Shown here one piece after another: positions 54,886 through 64,000 of a DNA stretch of 64,000 bases. This stretch comes from Azolla caroliniana (Eukaryota; Polypodiophyta): assembly GCA_043228905.1 (NCBI GenBank), contig JBHGNT010000070.1:1-64000 (forward strand), in the 5' to 3' direction. Each line of letters begins with the position of its first letter. The first letter of the stretch is position 1. The position numbers and the translations under genes were made by a program. The notes under the pieces are model-generated. The model saw nothing but the letters and a program-made list of their open reading frames with translations, ran no database searches and was not told where the DNA came from.

Positions 54886-56130
54886 TGGTATTAGAGCGTG
54901 TAGTAGTCTGATTTGCTCAATTGTGTTGTGTTGCTCACCGACGATCAAATACAACCAGGCCAATGACAAAGAAGAAAAACCACACAATGAACACTCATAT
55001 GGGAAGCGCTCTATCCACCGAAAAACTAGACAAATTGCACTTTGCATCCTGGGAATACAAGGTGCAGCAATACCTTGTCGGTCAAGGCTATTGGAGCTAT
55101 GTCGAAGGAGCTCAAGAAAATGAACCTAACTCGACACATGCCGACTACCCAAGTTGGGAGAAAGCAATGAGTCACGTGTTGTACAACCTAGCATCATGCG
55201 TTCATGATCACATGGTTGGCTACATTCGAGAGGCAAAAACATCAAAAGAAGCCTAGGGGAACCTCACGAAGATTTTCACAGTCAACACGGTTGAATGAAA
55301 GCTTCAACTCCGTTAGGAGTTAAACAATATTCAATAAAGGGATATGTTGATCACTAACTCTACCTTGAAGATCAAGGAGTTGTGTGACACCCTCAGATCG
55401 ATCAACGTCATCATCAATGATGATGAAATGGTCCAGATAAGTCTCGGTGGTTTAGCACCATGATTCAACGCAATTAGATTGGCCATCCTTGCAAGGGAGA
55501 ATTCTCCCTCATTTTTCGACCTTTAGTCGATATTGTTGGTCGAAGAAAATCACGTCTGATCAAGGAGCAATGTGTCAGATGGTCAAATGCTCTACTCCCA
55601 GTCGGATAAGGGAAGAGGATTGGTCGAGGCAACAGAGGTTGATTCAGAAGATGCATACATGGTCAGTCGACCCGAGAACACAACTCCCATCATTGGCGAG
55701 AGACCAGAAACACACAAAGGGAGTTCGACAGAAGGGGGAGTCATCTTGCCGAACCAAGTCACCAAAACAGTCCAATCGAATGCGGGTACTATGGAAACCT
55801 TGGCCACTACGAAGAGGAGTGCCAAAAGAAGAAACGAGAGTCGGGTTCAACCAGCCAACAACTCACGAACTATGCCATGAATTCCGACTATGAAGACCAT
55901 GGCGGACTATTTGTAATGAGGCATAAAGCACACTCAATGTCAACGCAAAGTCCGACCAGCACCTTTGGTTCAGACAATATATGGTTTGTCAACTCTAGAG
56001 CATCCAATCACATGATGTCTCACGAAGATTGGTTTTGAGAGTTGCAAAATCCCAATCGACCTAGCTATGTTGAAACTAGGGGTGACAAAATTCACCCCAT
56101 TCAATGTGTCAGAAATGTCTCGCTCAAGAA
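54886..56130 (+). mobile_element. Copia-4 fragment (leader, gag, protease), + strand
   Basis: Starts at a primer-binding site (TGGTATTAGAGCG, 54886), which is preceded by LTR-like sequence ending TTTACA. Gag follows from about 54963, then the knuckle and a protease remnant. It ends near 56130 before integrase. The LTR upstream is not resolved and may include part of the heat-shock region. Confidence 0.7.
54963..56130 (+). pseudogene. Copia-4 gag and protease start, decayed
   Basis: Gag of the UBN2 type reads LDKLHFASWEYKVQQYLVGQ and DYPSWEKAMSHVLYNL, with a stop at 55254, then further stops and frame changes (KELCDTLRSI, about 55375). The zinc knuckle is CGYYGNLGHYEEEC (about 55785; one expected Cys is Tyr). 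The protease motif is IWFVNSRASNHM (about 55978), with Asn for Asp and Arg for Gly. Not functional. Confidence 0.72.
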
Positions 56131-58480
56131 CGATGGTAATCTAACCCGGATGTACCACAACGAGACGAGTTTTTATTTATATAGAACGGGAATGAAGAAA
56201 ATTCGTAAAACGCTTCCCATTCGGAATGGAACACCGACCCAACCCCCTCGGATTCAAATAAGATCTTAGCGCATGAGTCTGCGGGGATTTTGAAATCGTT
56301 TTTCAATCTTGTTGTTAGTAGATGATGTGGATCTTGCTTGTTAGATACTTTCCAAGAAAATGATGAATTAGAACCAATCTTGTAAATATCAATTCTATTC
56401 TCGCTTCTCTGTACCTTCTCTCCTTGATGCTTCTCTCCTTCAAGAGCCACCCGTTTAGGGCTGGAAGTGTAGTAGGCAAGCACCAATAGTAGAATCTTAG
56501 TAGACCCAAAGGATCAAGTCGACAAGAGTTTCCTCTAACACCTAGGCAACAAAGACAATGTGACATCTACAGAAAGTAGCGGCCAAAATTAACCGCAATA
56601 GTAAGTATTCCAACTCACATATGTCTTGTTGTACCTATGAGATTGTTGCTCTACCATTAATGGAGATGATGAGGTTAATTATTTCGAGTGTCAAGCTAAG
56701 AGCATGTAGTAGGGTTGTTGTGACATGAAACAAAAGGGCTTGAGTTCTCAATGGGTGTTCCTTCATGTGTAGCCATGAGGGAGACTCTTTTGCTACATTA
56801 TCAAGAGATTAAGTCCGAGACAACGCATTCAACTAATTATTTAGAATGTGAGGCTGAGCGCACATAGTAGGGTTGTTGTGACATGAAACACAGGGCCTTG
56901 AATTCTCAATGGGTGTCCGTTCATGTCAGGATTCCGTGTGCAACTATGACAGGGACTCTTTTTCTGCATCATCAAGAGATTTAATCCGAGACAACGCATT
57001 TGAGTAACTACAATCGTGCTTAGATTCCATTGAGTGTGGAAGACATCCAAGATCCTATCCATCTTCATTAATTTTAGTATCTCCATTTCTCTGTAAAAGG
57101 GACAACTCATCAAATTTGACTGACCTACTATAAACTACTTCTCTAGTGGCGAGGAGTTTTTCAAGAATAGGCATATTCTACCATGTCCCGCAAGCTCATG
57201 AAAAAACATGCTTCTATTTCCCCCAATGTAGTACCGAATCCATGGTGATCAATCACTACATAGATTTCCATGATCCATGACACGATGACCAACACTTTTG
57301 CATCAAACAAGATGAAGAGATATGCAAAATGCAAAGCATATGAAAAATGCAAAGGGTCGAGGTATTTAAGGAATCTCACCTTTCAATGGTTTATGAAAAC
57401 ATTGTAGGAAAAGAAACCACTAGGAGATGTGCATTGGGTGGGTTGGGTCGTTGTATTTCCTAATGGATTGTAGGTGAAGGTTTGGAGACTCTACGTATAG
57501 CTATAATAGTTATCACCGTCATTAGTATTGGTTGTAGAAATCTATAGTAGCCTTCTACTTCTAGTAAAACACATGGTAGAAGTAGGATTTGTTTTCAAGA
57601 ACCAAACTTTCAATGAAATTTTACAATTCAAAACAAAAGTATGATTGTGTAATTGGAAGGGATATAATATGTATAGCACTCACTGTATACATTTTTTAAC
57701 CTATGAATTACAAGTCCTTTCTTATGACCACAAAAGCATCCAAAAGGCTAGAATTTCTTCCCCAATGCATGAGTAACCAACGAGATATGTACTATGACTA
57801 ATTTGGAAATCGGAATACAGCATATGTCAAGGTACTTGCCAACGATACATTACATAACTCTTTTACAATTCTCTCTGATGAATGAATGAATGAATATGTA
57901 CTTGGCTTTTCCCATAGCTGCATGAAGAATAAAGCTAAAAGCATAATAAAACTTGGCTTCCCACGGCTGCATGAAGAATATTTTTCTCCATTATCTTTTG
58001 GTTTAAAATAAAGCATGGTGCTGTTGAAATTGGGAAGTCTTCAATTTTCAACAGGCAAAGAGAGAGGGGTGAATTTCAATTCAGCAGCAAACACGCACAG
58101 TTATGAAATGAATCAAAATGTAACCACAAATATACTTTGCTCAAAAAACCTGCTACTACTCCATTCTAAGGACTAAACCTTCTTATTTCATACTTGGGCC
58201 ATATTCATTATCATATTAATATATACCCCCTAGGGCTCTTCTATTTCAAGTTAGCTTCATATCTGCATCCCATTTCAAGTTATAAGCTTTCAGATGCTAT
58301 TGAAAATACATACTCTGTTTTTATACTTTTTTTTTACCAAGCGTCTTTTGCTGTAATAAATCATTCATTTAAAAAAAGAAAAAAAAATTAGAAACTCAAA
58401 CAATAAGTAAAAAAAGACTCAGAAAATATAAAAAATAAAGGGACAAAAACATCAGACAAAAAAAAAAGCAGCAAACGACA
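56131..58480. other. Unassigned intergenic DNA with a local duplication
   Basis: No supported gene. An imperfect tandem duplication with period 158 bp begins near 56708 and 56866 (AGTAGGGTTGTTGTGACATG in both), spanning about 56680-57023. A smaller repeat of CTGCATGAAGAATA lies at 57917 and 57967, and (GAAT)n at 57881-57896. A/T homopolymer-rich sequence occupies 58320-58520. Confidence 0.5.
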
Positions 58481-58583
58481 GTTTTTATATTTTTGTTTTT
58501 TTTCCTTCTTTTTTTTTCTTTATTATCATCCTTTTTCGTCCGGACATCAGGAAAGAAAGAAAAACGACAGGCCTCAGGTGCCT

Positions 58584-58800
58584 GCCACGTGGCAAGCAAT
58601 CATTGTTGTGCTGACGCGGTGCCACGTGTCAGAAAACGCAGAGAGAAACGCAAACGAATTTGCACCAAACGCAGAAAGCAGAGAAACGCAAATCCCCCCC
58701 CCAGAAAACGCAGGGGGCAGGCAAACGCACAAACATTTGGGGCCGAAAACGCAACGCAAAGGAAATGCGTTTGCCAACACATTTCCCCTATAAAATCTTG
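58584..58800 (+). promoter_or_regulatory. Promoter of the TFIIS-domain gene: two G-boxes, AACGCA cluster, TATA
   Basis: GCCACGTGGC (58584-58593) and GCCACGTGTC (58621-58630) are G-box/ABRE-type ACGT elements. Between 58636 and 58762 the word AACGCA occurs eight times. CCCTATAAAATC (about 58786-58797) is a TATA box. Binding by bZIP/bHLH factors is inferred from the motif class. Confidence 0.6.
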
Positions 58801-58805
58801 CAACC

Positions 58806-58863
58806 TCCTAACCCTAACCCTAACCCTAACCCTAATTCCCGATTTTCTCCAGAATAGCACACC

Positions 58864-58900
<37 letters not shown>

Positions 58901-58905
58901 TCTCA
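58806..58905 (+). repeat. Telomere-type repeat and CT microsatellite in the leader
   Basis: Four tandem CCCTAAC-type units (58806-58836) resemble plant interstitial telomere/telo-box motifs, followed by a (TC)n tract (58866-58897). Both lie between the TATA box and the ATG, so they probably form part of the 5' leader. Confidence 0.7.
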
Positions 58906-59041
58906 ATCCCTCAATCCCTTGCATCCATCTCTATCCCCATCCCATCTGCCACATTTCCCCTATAATATCCTGCAAACCTATAATTCTAACCCTAATTCCT
59001 CCTTACAAGCTAGCTCACTCCAATCCAATCCAATCCAATCC

Positions 59042-59797
59042 ATGGATATGCGCCTACCAACCCATTGCTCCTCCTCCTCCTCCATTGCTGTCAACACTCG
59101 TCACCACCAAGAGGTTGCAGCAATTGAGCAGCGAATCATGAATATTGCTGCGAGTCCTCTCCAGAATTCGATTCCAGTCTTGGTGGACCTGCTGCACAAA
59201 CTTCAGCCACTCATCCGGCTCCAGAAGGACGTCCACATTCTCACCGACACCCGCATTGGCAAGGCCGTCCACAAATTAACCAAACACCCTTCTCCCGCCA
59301 TCGCCCCCCTCGCCAAAGCCCTCATCTCTGCGTGGAAGAAGCTCCTCCACCATCACAGCAGCAGCGGCAGCTATGAAGAGAAGATGCAGATTACAAAGCG
59401 GAAGCTAGCTGCTGGTTATGAGCGAGAGCTTTTGGCAAAGCGGCAACGCACCATCTGCCTCCTCCAGCCAGAAGAACTACAGGAGCAACAATTGGGTCAT
59501 CATCACCTGGTCCACAAGCAGCAACATACACTTAGGAAATGGAGGAAGGCCAAACCCAATATACTCAGTCGGATGCGGGTCGCTGCATTATCCTCTTCTT
59601 CAAAGGAAAAGAAGCGGCTGTTTCAGCAGCAACACAAGGTCATGGAGGTGAAAAGGAGTCTGCCACAGCAGCGACAACAGCAGTTCGACAGCCTTGAATC
59701 CGGCAATTACAAGATTATCCGGAAATCCAAGTTTAAATTTGTCATTAAGAAGCTTCGGCCTCACCACAGCGTCCCTAGGCATTCACAGTCTCCTTAG
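59042..59797 (+). CDS. TFIIS N-terminal (LW) domain protein, intronless
   Basis: The ATG at 59042 opens 251 codons. The frame is open upstream too, but that part is TATA, telomeric and CT sequence, so this start is preferred. Residues 10-14 are a Ser run. Residues about 44-103 match the TFIIS N-terminal/Med26-type helical bundle: VLVDLLHKLQPLIRL, ILTDTRIGKAVHKLTKH, IAPLAKALISAWKKLL. The rest is basic and Gln/His-rich (KRKLAAGYERELLAKRQR; LRKWRKAKP), ending in KIIRKSKFKFVIKKLRP. There is no TFIIS zinc ribbon. Such domains bind elongation/Mediator partners in the nucleus. Likely a plant LW-domain (Med26-like) protein; the short length and absence of introns leave a retrocopy possible. AATAAA at 59975. 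Confidence 0.75.
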   Translation: MDMRLPTHCSSSSSIAVNTRHHQEVAAIEQRIMNIAASPLQNSIPVLVDLLHKLQPLIRLQKDVHILTDTRIGKAVHKLTKHPSPAIAPLAKALISAWKKLLHHHSSSGSYEEKMQITKRKLAAGYERELLAKRQRTICLLQPEELQEQQLGHHHLVHKQQHTLRKWRKAKPNILSRMRVAALSSSSKEKKRLFQQQHKVMEVKRSLPQQRQQQFDSLESGNYKIIRKSKFKFVIKKLRPHHSVPRHSQSP

Positions 59798-59974
59798 GTT
59801 TACATAGGAGCACAGCCTCCCTAGACATACATACATCTCTTGTTTTGTAAATCGAAGACTGTTCATTAATCGATGAAGTTTCTTTGATAACTTGTCTCTC
59901 ACCATCATATAAAATGGTCTCCTGCTTATTAAAATTGTACCTACTAATTTGCTACCTTCTTATGTTTCGTGGCT

Positions 59975-59980
59975 AATAAA
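59975..59980 (+). terminator. Candidate polyadenylation signal AATAAA
   Basis: AATAAA lies 178 bp after the stop of the TFIIS-domain gene. Plant signals are loose, so this is only suggestive. Confidence 0.3.
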
Positions 59981-61453
59981 TGGACGATCATTTGGTAACA
60001 AATCATGTCTCTCTGTCTCCTGAAACTTATGACTCTTGCATCCTTTTTTATCATTCATCACCTTGTTTATGATCTTTTTTGTCTCAATCTAATAATTACT
60101 TCTGTCAAAATCTGAAGCTCCATTGTACGAGAAACTCAGATATTGAGCAGAAATGTGATTTGCAACGACCATCTCTTTTCTATCAACACTCTTTCGTTCC
60201 TAATTTCTAACAGACACATTTCCATATGTTGTCGAATCTAAGCTTTCCTCCCAAGCAGATATTTGAGCCTTCATCAAACTCATCATCTAATTGAAGTGGG
60301 AATTGGTATGAGTGACCGACCAATCACTGAACTATGCCCAACTACAAGATGACAATCTATAGTATTGAAATCTTGGAGTTTTGGATGACCATTGACACCG
60401 TCTACTTGATGGGATGAGTCATGGTTCCCAGTCAGGAGTTGAACGAGAGATGGGAAATAGGGGTGATTCAAGCAAATCATGATGAGGGTGGGCGAGAATA
60501 TGTGAACCACACGAATGACATGCGTGGTAGTACCAAACTTATTCTTGTCTTGGCTCATTGCTAGAGTACATCATATCATTTTCGGCACACCAATCCTGTA
60601 TTTTGTATGGGCGACATTAGATCATGTAAGAACAATTCACGGGCCAACAAATGGATTGAGTACTAATTAGCAATCAAAGATTATCAATAGGCATAATATT
60701 CTTGGAAAGCTTTGATAATCAATATGAGATTCAGTGTTTCTGTCATCACAGGAAAGCTTTGATTCAATCATTGATGCAGCATTGGGGCCAGATCTTAACT
60801 CCTCTATATGTAAAATTGGAACTCTGAAGTAATTCCCTGGAATCCTCAATCCTGACCTTCAAGGTTGTTGTACATGGCTTTGAAATGTTATAGACAGTAT
60901 ATCACGTGATGCTAACCATAGAATCACTTGTATCACATGAATGAGTTAAGTAGGTTTTGCCCATTCTTCTTGCTACTATCCACATTTGTATGCATATCAG
61001 AATACTATAATGAATTGATGCCATTAAGATAAACAAGCCTCACTGAAAGTATTGTTAAGGTATGATACCATAGATATACAATGCTGAACAATACGGTAGT
61101 ATATTTATAGTGTTTAAAGATGCATATTATTTGATACAATAGCTTTGATACGAATCACTAAATTAAGGACAAATTGCATGTGATGCTCAAATTCTTGAAG
61201 CCTATTGCAACTTGGAATTGGCCATTACATTTTGACCTTCAACATCAATGTCTTCTCTTTTCGTATTTGTGGTAGATGCTTAGTGTGAATTAACTTCCTC
61301 TTTTCTTGGCACAACATTTATGTCGTGATTTGGCTAGGTTATTCAAATAGATGGGGAACATTTGGATTTATAAATATACAATATGTAAAAAGAACTATAA
61401 AAACACATGGTCATGCACTTGTCCCGACTTGAAGTGTAGCCATTCAAGCACCA
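59981..61453. other. Intergenic DNA without recognised features
   Basis: I see no coding frame with domain-like character, no LTR and no tandem repeat beyond chance on either strand. Confidence 0.5.
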
Positions 61454-61661
61454 AACATCACCATGCCCTTACTTGACGACATCCCCAAAAAGGGATGATC
61501 TGAAGTGGATAAGGACAAGACCCTTGTTGGAGATGGTTGTAGGTGCTTTGTGGCAAATGACATTGCTGATTACAACAAGGTGCCGCATAGATTAGAAGAC
61601 GCATACCTAACGTTCTCGGGTGAGAAGTCTCCATTTGGTCAATCACAGATTCCCGTAATAC
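61454..61661 (+). mobile_element. Short Gypsy-4-like RT fragment
   Basis: The + frame reads NITMPLLDDIPKKG, a stop, then a stretch with GDGCRCFVANDIADYNKV and RLEDAYLTFSGEKS. It parallels the Gypsy-4 RT from NITMPFLDDIPIKG through CRRFVADHISDCEKIL. About 70 codons, one stop, no flanking element parts. Confidence 0.7.
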
Positions 61662-64000
61662 CTATATATACACGCCTGCGTAGACACACTATAGTAATTG
61701 TAACACTTGAGAAAAGACCAAAGGTGGGGGAGTAGCAGTAGAGAATTGACGTGGTGGTATTTCTGTGTTCCATTTCCATGGGATGGGATGGGATGGTGCT
61801 CTCCTTTTCCCCCCTTCTTCTCTCTCCATGTGTAATGCAAGAGTCTCATGAGTGTGTCTGTCTGTGTCTTGGCCAATCTATGCAACGTATACCCTTGTTG
61901 TTCATAAACTCGGAAACTATGTATCATTGCACTTAGACCTTGTGTCATTATTCTAGATTTTGTTACCAACATACTTAAGTTTCTGTATATGGAAACATTC
62001 AAGCTTTGATATTTAGGTTTGAGGGACAAATTTACTAACATGACAACAATTCCATCTCTAATAAGAAAAGTTCAAAATGTCTATCTCAATGTAGGATTTA
62101 TTTATTTTTAATAAGATTTCATCGAAGAATATGCTTCCGTTAGGTTGTCTGGAAATTATCATTAATGATACCTAATGATAACTAATGATGTTGTCTAGAA
62201 GACCATGGCATACATGCTATCAAGGTGACGTGCTTTTACAATTGATTCGTAAACATTCTTCATAGCATATTATGTATCATTCTGGCATTGAGTTCAGTAT
62301 GCCTATGCCGTCAGAAATGGTTCATTACCTACTGCAATGTATCTGTAATGTATTTTCAAAGAAGTATATAAGCAGAGATTAGCGGATTATTCATAAATTT
62401 CTTAGCATCATATATATATAATTCTGAGGCTAAATTTTGAATGTAACAAGAGATGGTTGGTTTCATAAGGCATCAATTTCATCTCAATTCTAAGAAAAAG
62501 CAATGTTTTGACACCTTCATAGATAAAAGAAGACGAAATGATCAGAGTTATAATTTGGATCAGTGCATAGTCACAAATGAATCTGTTCTAAAAGCAATAT
62601 TGGGCATACTCCATGGGAACATTGTGTTTTTCATATACATAATCTAGCAGATCGACTAATTGGGACAACATTGATGCATAAATAAATTACACTGCAATAG
62701 GAACCATAATAAGATCCTACAACTGCAGACCCAAGCTACACATATTGCACAAATTGGGAGTACTCTAATTTCAATTATTTGCTAAGTTACACACATACGA
62801 TTCATAACATCTAGATTGACATTTCATTCTGCTGCAATCAAGTCATTATCGATATTTCTCGCTTTATTCTGATTACGATGGCTACGGAGCTAGTCGAGAC
62901 AACGTCGAGGTTCTTACTGACCAAGTGTTTGACCAAGAGGTAAGAGAACCATAAAGGAGTATAAGATGTGAATAATATTCATGTATGCTGCTTTTCTGCA
63001 TAATGCGAAAGTAATTGATAGCAGAAAGATAAACTCTTTGGTACCTGATGGCAAAAGCTTCTATATTTATTGCAAGTTGCGGTGAGATAATATATATAGA
63101 AAGATATATAAATTCCACTCGGTGAATACGAGAGTAACGTTTGAATCCGGTTGGAGTCTTGACGGCAATGTCCCTTGAAATGTCATAAGAAAGAAACAAT
63201 GTTGTGCTTGACAACAGCAAATTACTGAGAACAACGTGGCGAAAGGAAAGTTTCGTCCATCTTCCATTTAACAACATCGTACACTCTTATCATTATGTTT
63301 CCTTCAGAACGCAACTTTCTTCCGCAAACTCTTCCAGATCATACTAATCATTTACGTTGTACGTCTTTTTGTGCTGAATTGTCCTTCTGTAAGCAGCAAA
63401 ATGCAACGGCAATGGATTGATGATGAGTAGATCAGATTAAATAGCAAGGTCCTGGAAATGTGATCGAATAAGAGAATCTAATGCTGAAAACCTAGGTTCT
63501 TGGGGACGAACACAGAGAAAAGAAAAGCTTCGTCGCACATATATAAATCACTAAAGGAGCAAACTAAACGATTTTCTATCTTGTGTATACGGCAGATCAA
63601 TGCATAACAAAGAATGTTGAAGATCCTGGATCAAGGATGGAGAGGCGTTATGACACGGAGACACAGAGAAAAGCCACTGTCTAATAATCAACAAGCCCCA
63701 TAACTGCAGCAGGTTCTGCGGTATAGAGTTAATTGTTCACACGGAAAATGGTGCACTCCTAACAGTTCCTCCCATTCTCAAATAATCTCAAAGCTCACAC
63801 TCTAGACTCTTACCAAGATTTCTAGATAATGCCAGCTCTTTGAATCTTTGACCGTATTTTAACGCGTTTTTGGGAAAATTCCCCTTCGATTGCCACGTGT
63901 ACTACGCATTATTGCACAAAAGTTCCGAATCATGCTATTTATTTGATGTTTAGCTCGTTTCTGATCGAGTTCTTCTTCCGTAAGAAGTTAAGTGAGCGAC
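61662..64000. other. Intergenic DNA without recognised features
   Basis: AT-rich, with a GGGAT repeat at 61780-61795. A minus-strand frame of 131 codons (62882-63277) has no recognisable domain and biased composition, and I do not call it a gene. A G-box-like CCACGTGT occurs at about 63893, near the right edge. Confidence 0.45.

Noticed and set aside
58493-59041. In-frame N-terminal extension of the TFIIS-domain protein
   Set aside because: It would translate homopolymer T, the TATA box, telomeric and CT repeats; the ATG at 59042, just before domain-like sequence, is preferred.
62882-63277. 131-codon minus-strand frame as a gene
   Set aside because: No domain, no clear start context or promoter; Ile/Tyr/Ser-rich AT-biased translation as expected by chance.

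Overview
This 64 kb window looks like a gene-poor, repeat-packed stretch of a large nuclear plant genome. The evidence is Copia and chromodomain-type Gypsy retrotransposons nested in each other, solo LTRs, a LINE fragment, tRNA-derived SINE-like pieces, telo-box (AAACCCTAA) and TTTAGGG-type repeats, plant G-boxes, and GT-AG introns. No gene pins down the lineage. A big-genome land plant such as a fern is my guess, not a demonstration. Only one ordinary host-type gene is convincing: an intronless ORF with a TFIIS N-terminal (LW) domain at 59042-59797.

Layout. 1-3583: a gag-only coiled-coil element inserted into Copia-1 (3584-7228). 7525-24754: Copia-2 with 217-bp LTRs and a 5-bp target duplication; it sits inside a decayed Gypsy LTR and carries a 12,339-bp DNA transposon in its gag gene. 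25301-30233: Gypsy-1 (+). 30740-32800: a Copia scrap, a LINE scrap and an AACCG-rich repeat. 32800-36126: Gypsy-2 (-), interrupted by a 441-bp solo LTR. 36127-40264: Gypsy-3 (-), a chromovirus lacking gag. 41182-48955: Gypsy-4 (-), with an unusual FLDDIPIKG reverse transcriptase, interrupted by a second copy of the 441-bp solo LTR. 50335-54177: a Gypsy gag scrap fused to Copia-3 (-). 54182-54660: a truncated reading frame behind a strong heat-shock-element promoter. 54886-56130: a Copia-4 scrap. 58584-59980: the TFIIS-domain gene. The rest, to 64000, is nearly featureless apart from a short Gypsy-4-like RT scrap at 61454.

The outstanding feature is the DNA transposon at 8284-20622. It has 25-bp terminal inverted repeats with one mismatch and a 4-bp AGCT target duplication. 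Removing it with one AGCT restores the Copia-2 gag frame. It carries an apparently intact two-exon DDE/D-type transposase (863 aa) on the + strand. Convergent to that is an intact, multi-exon minus-strand gene with a RING-like zinc finger, which can be spliced in frame to a degenerate FCP1/NIF phosphatase-like exon. Three introns of these genes are made almost entirely of tandem repeats. Two of the three are arrays of the 12-bp palindrome AGCTAATTAGCT with higher-order periods of 420 bp and about 204 bp. The palindrome starts and ends with the same AGCT that the element duplicated on insertion. The intact frames inside a nonsense-riddled host retrotransposon suggest a young and possibly autonomous insertion. 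The superfamily is not certain; Sola-like is my best guess from the 4-bp duplication and DDD-type motifs.
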